NCBI GenBank assembly: GCA_036874045.1
Contig: JAZBRI010000004.1
Location: 1,054,001 to 1,118,000, forward strand
Length of the DNA stretch: 64,000 nt
Origin: Cymodocea nodosa
Lineage: Eukaryota; Streptophyta; Magnoliopsida; Alismatales; Cymodoceaceae
Direction of reading: 5' to 3'
Shown: positions 57,001-64,000 of the stretch, piece after piece
Layout of the letters: each line of letters opens with the position of its first letter
Position numbering within the stretch: position 1 is the stretch's first letter
Notes under the pieces: model-generated
What the model was told of the DNA's origin: nothing
The model's database searches: none
What the model saw: only the letters and a program-made list of their open reading frames with translations
Position numbers and translations under genes: made by a program

Positions 57001-58434
57001 ACAGCCTACAACTTATCGACAGTTCATAAATGTACTAAATTAACATTAATTCCCCCAAATTAAGCAAATTCTTCAATTAAAACATATAACAGTGCAATTA
57101 TAACATAATGGCTTAATTCTTATATGATAAGCTAAATATTATGCAATTAACCATCATTTAACCGTTAATAATATGCACTTTTTCATTCTAAACAAGTGGT
57201 GAGCCGGCATAACTCTCTACTCTGTCTTGAATTCTCTCCATAAATTGTTGAAGAGTTTCTTGCTCTTCAGTGGAATCTATAAAGTTATTTTTGTCCAAAT
57301 GGCTTCTTTCAGCCTCTTCATTTTCTGCTCTTTCTTCTTCCTCCTGACTACCAATCTGTTTTGTCACTATTCTTTCTGATTCTGTAACAGATTGGGATGG
57401 AGTCACAGGCAATTCAATTTCTACCCTAATTTCTGTTCTTTCTTCTTGTATAGGTTGTAGACTAATTTCAGCCTATTTTTCTTCTTCTCTTTACTCCTGC
57501 TGCTGCAGCTCCTACTTCTCCTCAGAATCGAATAGTAGGTTTATAAATATTGGCTCCACAGGCCTTGTTGAAATTGGTACTTCAGATTTAATTTCTTCTC
57601 TATAATCATGCACTATCTCTTTTCCTTTCCTTTTTCTAATTAATTGTGTCTGTTCTTCCTCTTCTTCTTCTGAAATTAAATCTACAAAAGTAGGCTCTGT
57701 AGGCCTTCGAGCCACAAGCATTGGCTCTTCCTGTTTAATTCTCTCTATAATTACTGGTCTCGAAGGACCAGCCTCAGCTTCTCTTGCAGCACTTGATTTA
57801 GCTGCTGCCTGATGCTGTTCAACTTTTATTTTGTACTAGGCCCTCATCTTTTCTTCGACCCTTTTTTTCTTAATGGCATCATATAAAATATGTGCCTTAG
57901 CCGTAGCTATTTCTTGAGTATCACTTTGGTCTCTTACTATTTTGACCAAGCTAGTAAATTCTTTCTCTTCTTCTTCAGTTCTTGGCCAAGCAAATGCTAC
58001 TCGTGGCAATGGCTCTGTTGGCTGAACTAGAGGTCCTGACTGCTGTTCCTCAGGAACAAGTCTTTCAGTTCTCCTGCTCGTTGCTGCTCCCATATTGCCC
58101 AACTTCCACGACCAGCAATGCGTTTTTTAAACCACAATTTGGCTTTGGGTTGAATTAGCTCTAGGGCTACTTCATTGTTCGGTCGAATTTTTCTTTCTTT
58201 ACTAACTGCAATTTCTATTGCCACTCTGATTCGTGTCTCTATTATCTGTGGTATTTGTATATCTAACTCAACCAAAACTTTCCTTAAGTTAAAGAGTTCT
58301 GATTCTACCTTTTGTAGCTCTTTCTATCTTGTTGTATTCTGAATCTTTTGCCGCGTGTGCCATTCTTCCGATTCCTTCAGAAACTGTGCTATGTCAACTA
58401 CATCTTCCCAGAACTCAGGTATCATCTTCCTCAT
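54055..58434 (-). pseudogene. Accessory ORF of gypsy element E (plant transposon protein-like), interrupted
   Basis: Extra ORF after the integrase of element E. N-terminus near ATG 58434 (IPEFWEDVVDIAQFLKESEE), helical part KELQKVESELFNLRKV, basic WFKKRIAGRGSW (about 58135-58100), then long E/P/Q/S-rich segments (58000-57200; 55020-54880). After a solo LTR (55021-57194) comes the conserved domain 54790-54190: LFEFQGLLKFISQKRGH, LVPYFYANLREGEGG, FIHNIFGLKNEGLK, LKHLNGKAHMVANIL, VNRIQINWSTIFISKL, KKLFYGDLIPLL. The C-terminal coiled coil ends DELRNRD at 54058. Stops and shifts are few; a TGA lies at about 54417 before QGHDIELSQ. The best preserved copy of the family. No membrane helix or signal peptide. 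Confidence 0.7.
55021..57194 (-). mobile_element. Solo LTR of family R inside accessory ORF E (copy 2)
   Basis: 2174 bp, TGTTTAGAATG (57194) to AAAACCCAAACA (55021) on the minus strand. Flanks read ccact before and ccacc after on that strand, a 5-bp duplication with one change. The accessory reading continues on both sides. It carries the U3 tandem array with CGGATAGTTA-type motifs (56440-56790) and GACACGTGTC (56689-56698), and a double hairpin AACTCAACGGACT/GTTGAGTTA at 55303-55389. The block GTGCACAGTGTC...CAAGTCGATCCCACAGGG (about 55178-55230) is strongly conserved between all family-R copies. Confidence 0.85.
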
Positions 58435-58509
58435 CGAGGAGTTACACAATAGCACGGAATCACTCTGATTTCTACTGTTCTAGATTCTAAATCATTTGTC
58501 GGATAATGC

Positions 58510-58715
58510 CCCCAAAACCCTAAGTTTTAGTTTAAATAAGCCCTAAGTTTAGGCAAGTAATCGGGTCATTTCCTGAACCAACTATTACTATCTTATCCGC
58601 GGTCTTAGCTACAGTACTCCATTAAGTTACAGTTAACTCAACGGAATAAGCTCGTTGACTAACTCAAGACTCAACGAAGTAAGCTTGTTGAGTTAAGCGT
58701 AACTCAACGGACTAC
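58510..58715 (-). promoter_or_regulatory. Palindromic array and telo-box upstream of accessory ORF E
   Basis: Between integrase and accessory ORF. Four or more alternating GTTGAGTTA/TAACTCAACGG words (58620-58712), then an AAAACCCTAAG telo-box-like word (58514-58524) and a TTTAAATAAG stretch. Same arrangement as 9238-10080 in copia element A. Function inferred from position. Confidence 0.4.
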
Positions 58716-58744
58716 CCGTACAAACAGATATAATAATAAAAATA

Positions 58745-58935
58745 CTTAAGATAATAGTTTTTCTGGTTTTTTTTACCGATTTAACCGATACTATGTTTTG
58801 GTTAGACCTAATTTTTTTTGGTTGAACCGATACTATGTTTCGATAAAACCAACATTTTTTTTGAAAATTAATATACATATTTTTTATGTTCTAGTCATAC
58901 CGATGGATCCAATCGGTTGAACTACAACGATTTTT
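58745..58935 (-). repeat. Post-integrase ACCGATACTATG-type inverted repeats (element E)
   Basis: Counterpart of 45310-45492: repeated AACCGATACTATGTTT with flanking ACCGA/TCGGT, T-runs between units. Separates the integrase end from the accessory ORF promoter-like block. Confidence 0.7.
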
Positions 58936-58985
58936 ATATTTTATAATTTTTTTTTATTTTTATAAACATAAAAACTGATTTCTTA

Positions 58986-60310
58986 CTAAGTAAAGCTCGA
59001 ATAGTCCTCTACTCTGACTTCTTCTATAATTTCAAAGGAACATTTTGGTGTTTTCAAAATAGGTCTAAGTCTTTGTCCATTTACTTTAAATATATTCTGA
59101 TTTTTAGGATTTTCAATTTCAATAGCTCCATAAGGATAAATATTTCGAACTATGTAAGGTCCTGCCCATCTAGATCTTAATTTTCCTAGATGGTTATGGA
59201 GTCTAGCCATATAAAGATATACTTCTTGTCCAATTTCAAAGCTTTTTGGAATAATTTTTCTATCATGCCAGAATTTCATTTTCTCTTTTTCTCTTACAGT
59301 CTTCGAATAAGCTTCATTTCTAAATTCTTCTAATTCAATTAATTACATTTTTCTATTTTCAGCAACTTGATTTAAATTAGTGTTCAGAGTTTTTAATACC
59401 CAATAAGCTTTATGTTCTATTTCAACAGGTAAAAGACAACTTTTTCCATATACTAACCTAAAAGGTGACATACCTAAGCTCGTTTTATAAACAGTTCTAT
59501 AAGCCCAAAGTGCATCTACCAATCTATTAGCCCAATCTGATCTAGTAGGATTTACTACTTTTTCTAAGATTAACTTAATTTGTTTGTTTGCACTTTCTAC
59601 TTGTCCACTTGTTTGCAGATGATATGATGTTGCAATTTTGTGGTTTACTCCATATTTCTTCATTAAGGCTTCAAAACTTCTATTACAGAAATGTGTTCCT
59701 CTATCACTGATAATAGCTTTAGGTATTCCAAATCTGGCAAATATATTTGTTCTTATAAATTGTATTACCACTTTATTGTCATTAGTTTTTGTAGGAATAA
59801 CTTCTATCCATTTAGATACATAATCCACCCCCAACAATATGTAATTAAATTGATTAGATATAGGAAATTCACCCATAAAATCTACTCCCCACACATCAAA
59901 GATTTCAACCTCAACAATAGGATTAAGAGGCATCATATTCCTCTTTGATATTCTTCCTATTTGTTGACATCTTAAACAACTTCAGCAATATTTATGAGCA
60001 TCTTTGAATAGTGTTGGCCAATAAAACCCACATTGCAAAATTTTTGCAGTAGTTTTCCCTGAACCAAAATGCCCTCCACAAGCATGGTCATGACAGAAAG
60101 ACAATATACTTGGATATTCAGTTTCTAGAATACACTTCCTTAAAACCAGATCAGGACATTTCTTAAATAAGTATGGGTCTTCCAAATAGTAATATTTTAC
60201 TCTTGAGAAAAACAATTTCTTATCTTGTCTATTCCAATCCTTAAGTGTTAGACTAGTAACTAAGTAATTAACTATGTCTGCATACCAAAGTATTGTGTTG
60301 ATGGTCATTA
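58986..60310 (-). pseudogene. Element E integrase
   Basis: Gypsy integrase nearly identical in layout to 44096-45257. HHCC zinc domain ([18 protein letters not shown], about 60100-60045), core D in VWGVDFMGEFP (about 59890-59860), D in AIISDRGTHFCN (about 59715-59680), E in [12 protein letters not shown] (about 59615-59580). The C-terminal KSFEIGQEVYLY and RSRWAGPYIVRN are near 59255-59145, ending DYSSFT before the stop near 58988. The 59936-59343 part is open for 197 codons; breaks lie near 59975 and 59342. Confidence 0.88.
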
Positions 60311-60339
60311 ATTATTCATTAGGAAAATTATCCTTAATT

Positions 60340-61735
60340 TCAATATTTGATTTTTCTATTTCTAACATTAATAAATGATCTGCTACTACATTCTCACAAC
60401 CTTTTTTATCTTTAATTTCTAGATCAAATTCTTGCAATAATAATATCCATCAGATCAATCTAGGCTTAGTCTCTTTTTTCTTTATTAGATATTTTAGAGC
60501 TGAATGATCCGTGTATACTATTACTTTAGCTCCAATCAAATATGATCTAAACTTTTCTAAGGCAAACACAACAGCTAATAATTCATTTTCAGTAGTTGTG
60601 TAATTAACTTGAGCATCATTTAAGGTTTTGCTTGCATAATGAATCACTCTAGGAGATTTTTCTATCTTCTGTCCTAACACTGCTCCAACAAAATCAGAAG
60701 CATCACACATTAATTCAAATGGATAGCTCCAATCAGGTGCTTGAATTATAGGAGTTGAAATTAAGCTAGTTTTAAGTCTGAAAAATGATTCCTTGCAATT
60801 TTTATCAAAGTTAAATGGAACATCTTTTAATAGATTAGTTAAAGGTCTAGCTATCTTGCTAAAGTCTTTAATAAATCTTCAATAAAAACCAGCATGTCCT
60901 AGAAATGATCTAATATCTTTTACTGATTTAGTTTCTGGTAGATTAGAAATTACTTCTATTTTAGCTTTATCTACTTCCAACCCTTTCTTAGAAACAACAT
61001 GCCCTAAGACTATTCATTGTTTAACCATGAAGTGACATTTTTCCCAATTTAAAACCAGATTTTTCTCCACACAGTGTTTTAATATTAGGTCTAAATTTTT
61101 TAAACAAACTTCAAATGAGTTGTCATATACAGTAAAATCATCCATAAATATTTCTAAAAAATCTTCAGTCATTCCAGTAAATATGTCATGCATACACCTT
61201 TGAAAGGTAGCTAGTGCATTGCATAATCTGAATGGCATTCTCTTAAAAGCATAAGTTCTATTAGGACAGGTGAAAGTTGTTTTCTCTTGATCCTCTAATG
61301 CTACTAGAATTTGATTATAACCTGAATACTCGTCTAGTAAACAAAAATATTCTTGCCTTGCTAACCTTTCCAGCATTTGATCTATAAAAGATAAGGGAAA
61401 ATGATCTTTCCTAGTCACAGCATTCAGCTTTCTATAGTCTACACATACTCTCTAACCTGATTGAATTCTAGTAGGTATCAAGTTTTGACTTTCATTCCTA
61501 ATAACTGTTAATCCTGATTTCTTAGGAACTACATGGATTGGACTAACCCACGAGCTATCAAAAATCGGATAAATTAAGTCATTATCTAACCATTTCACTA
61601 TTTCCTTCCTGACTACTTCTTTAAGGTTTGGATTTAATCTCCTCTTAGGAATTCTAACAGGTTTAGCATTCTCTTCTAAATATATATGGTGACAGCATAA
61701 AGTTGAACTTAACCCTTTTATATCAGTCAAAGTCC
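60340..61735 (-). pseudogene. Element E reverse transcriptase and RNase H
   Basis: RT entry CCHHIYLEENAKPVRIPKRR (about 61700-61640), SWVSPIHVVPKKS (61560-61520), YFCLLDEYSGYNQI (about 61355-61310), FTCPNRTYAFKRMPF and catalytic FMDDFTVYDNS (about 61155-61120). RNase H: MCDASDF (60710) with a one-codon deletion before GAVLGQ relative to element [18 protein letters not shown] (60605-60550) and [10 protein letters not shown] (60520-60490). Breaks near 61450, 61012, 60885 and 60450. Confidence 0.87.
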
Positions 61736-61795
61736 ATCCTATTACTTCTTTATAACTTTTTACTACATCTTTTAATTTAGCTATTTGATCCTCTT

Positions 61796-62413
61796 TTAAA
61801 TCTGAAGCAATAATGATTGGACAGGTTCGTTTATCTTCCAGAAAATATAGGTTAATTCAAGAGGTAAAGATTTTAATTCTAAATGTTGCCCATCAAAAGC
61901 TAGAGCTCCTAATTGAACATCATCATTTTCTAAATTAATTTCTTCCAGATCTCCTTCTATATTTATGCTTTCACTTTCTTCTAAAGTTTCAGAATTGATT
62001 TGCCAATTTAATTCTTCTTGAATCACATCATCTAACATAGCTCCTTCATCCTCTAAAAAGTCTATGGTATGTAAGGACATTTCTAACTCCACAAATCTTT
62101 CTGGTTTGAAAATATTTAATTGAGTATCCTCATTACCATATGCTAACTTCATTACTCCAGTCTTACAATTTATAACAGCCCCTGATGTTGCTAAAAATGG
62201 TCTTCCCAAAATTAAAGATGTATCACTATTTTTATGCTTAATTTGTTGGGAATCCAAAATTACAATATCAATAGGATATATAAAATTTTTGATTTTAATT
62301 AAGACATCCTCTATTTTTCCTTTAGGGTATCTTATACTTCTATTAACTAATTGAATAACCGTACTAGTAGGAGTTAAGCCTTCTAATCCTAAGGATGCAA
62401 ATATATCACTTGG
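61796..62413 (-). pseudogene. Element E protease, cut by an LTR insertion
   Basis: Minus-strand protease region, homologous to 41840-42440 of element C: PSDIFASLGLEGLTPTS at the break, then IRYPKGKIED, LGRPFLATSGAVI and DTQLNIFKPERF, then the linker to RT. The active-site half lies on the far side of the LTR that begins at 62414 and so outside this window or lost. Confidence 0.83.
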
Positions 62414-64000
62414 TGTTCGTGTTTTCCCAGCACTACACTAGAAAAACTTGGATTTGTTACTTCTATTTTTACTTAGTTAATTTATCTTTATGCCTATTCT
62501 TTCTTTTAGAAGTAAACAAACAACCTTTAATACAATTTAGATATTAATTCCAATTTGTACTTTAACTACAAGTACACAGTGTCTATTGTATCAGTGTACA
62601 AGTACAGGTCGATCCCACAAGGAATTGATGACGAATTTAAGAAATGTTTGATTGTGAACAATTCAAATTTATATTCAATAAGCACTCCGTTGAGTTATGG
62701 ATAACTCAACGGACTATCCTTGTGGACTTAAGTTAACTCCACAAGCCTGTCTCTTCTTTATAATACTACTATTTACAGAGGAATTCGGCCAACCATTGGG
62801 CAATTCCACAGATTGTAAATAACATCAATTAAGCTTTTTAATGCTAGTTAACATTGGATTTATCATTATGCAATACTAACATTCAGATGATTCAAACAGT
62901 AACCATTAAAATCTTTAAGTTATTTTGTACGAACCAATTTCAGTAAACTGTAAAATTAAAACTAACATACAACAATCATAAAACTGATACAGATAACATT
63001 AATCACGATACAACACAAACAATACAACACTCAAATACAACATACAAACAAAGATAAATTGTTTTTGGTATTTTTGTTTTTATGTGAACATGGAAATGGG
63101 CGAAAGGTGAAATATAAAGTAATTTCACTTGACAGTAAATACTTCCGACACTACTTGCAACGTGATTACACCACTGAAAATTGAACCACTTACAATTCTG
63201 TCTCCTCTCCCTATAGAATCGCGAGTCCAGAATTGCAAGATGATCTCCTCTTCAGCATACAGGCATCAACCCGAAGCCAAGGCTAAAAGTTTTACAATCT
63301 CTTGAAATATGAGTCGACGCTTGGTGAAAATGTATTTCCTTCCCATGACGCGATCACTCCTCACAGTGGTTGTTAGACACTGTGTTTGGCTCAGAATCGA
63401 CCCGATATTAAGCAAGTACCATCACAGACCTCCGATGATTGGTGATTATGGTGGTGATACGATGGTTGGTGTGATACTTTGAAGAATCGCCGATACTATC
63501 TGCAGAAAGCTCGGTGCTCCTCCTCTGTATACACTAGTCGTCCATCGATCACACTCTTTCTTTTTTTCTTCTTTTCTTTTATATTTCTTCAGTGGTAACT
63601 GCTTCTGCTTGAATGATCGGTTGGATTTCCTTCCTTCAGATCAACGACGATGATTTCTTTCTCCCTACGCGATTGAATTCCTACGTAATACGTGCGAACG
63701 TGGTTTTTCCTTCCAACTGTTTGTTCCTGCAACCGCTACAGTGGCATATTAGAAAATATATAGTCCGTGGAGTTACAGATAACTCAACAGACTTCCTTCG
63801 TTGATTTAACTATAAAACACGTGCAAAAATAACAACTTAATGCGTTGCCTTAGTGTATTTTCATGTAACTCAACGCGTGCAGTTATACTAACTTAACGAG
63901 TTATAACATAAGTAAATCTACCAGCTCTCAATATGTGTCAGCAGCAGTTTAAACATAAAATAATATTTCGGAGAGTTACAAGTATAACTATCTGATGCTC
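62414..64000 (-). repeat. Family-R LTR copy 3, running off the window
   Basis: Matches copies 1 and 2. The minus-strand end GTTTTCCCAGCAC-complement lies at 62414 (TGTTCGTG on plus), with TATA AAATATAAAAG near 63587-63577. The U3 array begins at about 63965 (CGGAGAGTTACA) and is cut by the window edge. Inserted into the protease of element E, so younger than it. Whether it is solo or the 3' LTR of another element cannot be seen. Confidence 0.82.

Noticed and set aside
46466-57194. LTR copies 1 and 2 as the pair of one full element
   Set aside because: Copy 2 has its own target-like flanks and lies in a continuous accessory ORF, and no PBS follows it, so it is a solo LTR.
1-64000. tRNA or rRNA genes
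   Set aside because: No cloverleaf with A and B boxes or rRNA-like conserved sequence was noticed; only tRNA-complementary PBS sites are present. A tRNAscan run would settle it.

Overview
The window is repeat-dominated nuclear DNA of a flowering plant, probably a monocot: it is AT-rich, has no operon-like coding, and is filled with decayed LTR retrotransposons around one GC-rich intron-containing gene. The species cannot be named from the sequence alone. The only gene that looks intact is a BAHD acyltransferase of the benzyl-alcohol O-benzoyltransferase type (22552-24047, minus, two exons, 458 aa). Its high-GC exons inside AT-rich surroundings fit monocot genes such as those of Zingiberales or palms, but this is inference.

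Layout, left to right. 1-17026: a minus-strand SIRE-like Ty1/copia element (H; gag remnant 1-1115, LTR 1169-1700 + 15988-17026) whose LTR is split by a complete 14.3 kb plus-strand Ty1/copia element (A; 1701-15982, paired LTRs, PBS, gag-PR-INT-RT-RH, an extra ORF, polypurine tracts). A is itself interrupted by a 1.7 kb LTR-like insertion (12271-13992). 17027-17809: an LTR of another family (LTR3). 17960-21935: a minus-strand copia remnant (F) with the same kind of extra ORF. 22190-24260: the single-copy gene island. 26765-29480: a broken PIF/Harbinger DNA transposon with both of its proteins. 30360-30536: an iron-superoxide-dismutase gene fragment. 31564-38200: two Tnt1-like copia remnants (G minus, B plus); B is split by a solo LTR of gypsy family R (34586-36484) with a perfect GTTAT duplication. 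38205-48670: family-R LTR fragments, a plus-strand Ty3/gypsy Athila/Tat-like element (C) with a tRNA-Asp-type PBS, and a second LTR3 copy. 46466-64000: family-R LTRs, a minus-strand gag followed by an F-box/FBA gene (element D), and a minus-strand gypsy pol followed by the extra ORF (element E), the latter split by a solo R LTR.

Most unusual pattern. One accessory ORF family (plant transposon protein-like) follows pol in two copia elements and in one gypsy element, and a gypsy gag unit carries an F-box gene in a comparable position. The upstream region of each extra ORF, and the U3 of several otherwise unrelated LTRs, carries dense inverted copies of short motifs: CGRANAGTTA with TAACTNTCCG, GTTGAGTTA with TAACTCAAC, ACTTAAGT, and the G-box palindrome GACACGTGTC (the copy F array uses different words). 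Non-coding blocks are also shared between copia and gypsy elements. This suggests a regulatory and accessory cassette exchanged between the two superfamilies. Nothing here proves it is functional. Nearly all element genes contain stops, mostly TAG or TGA where the family has W, R or Q, which fits C-to-T decay of methylated DNA.
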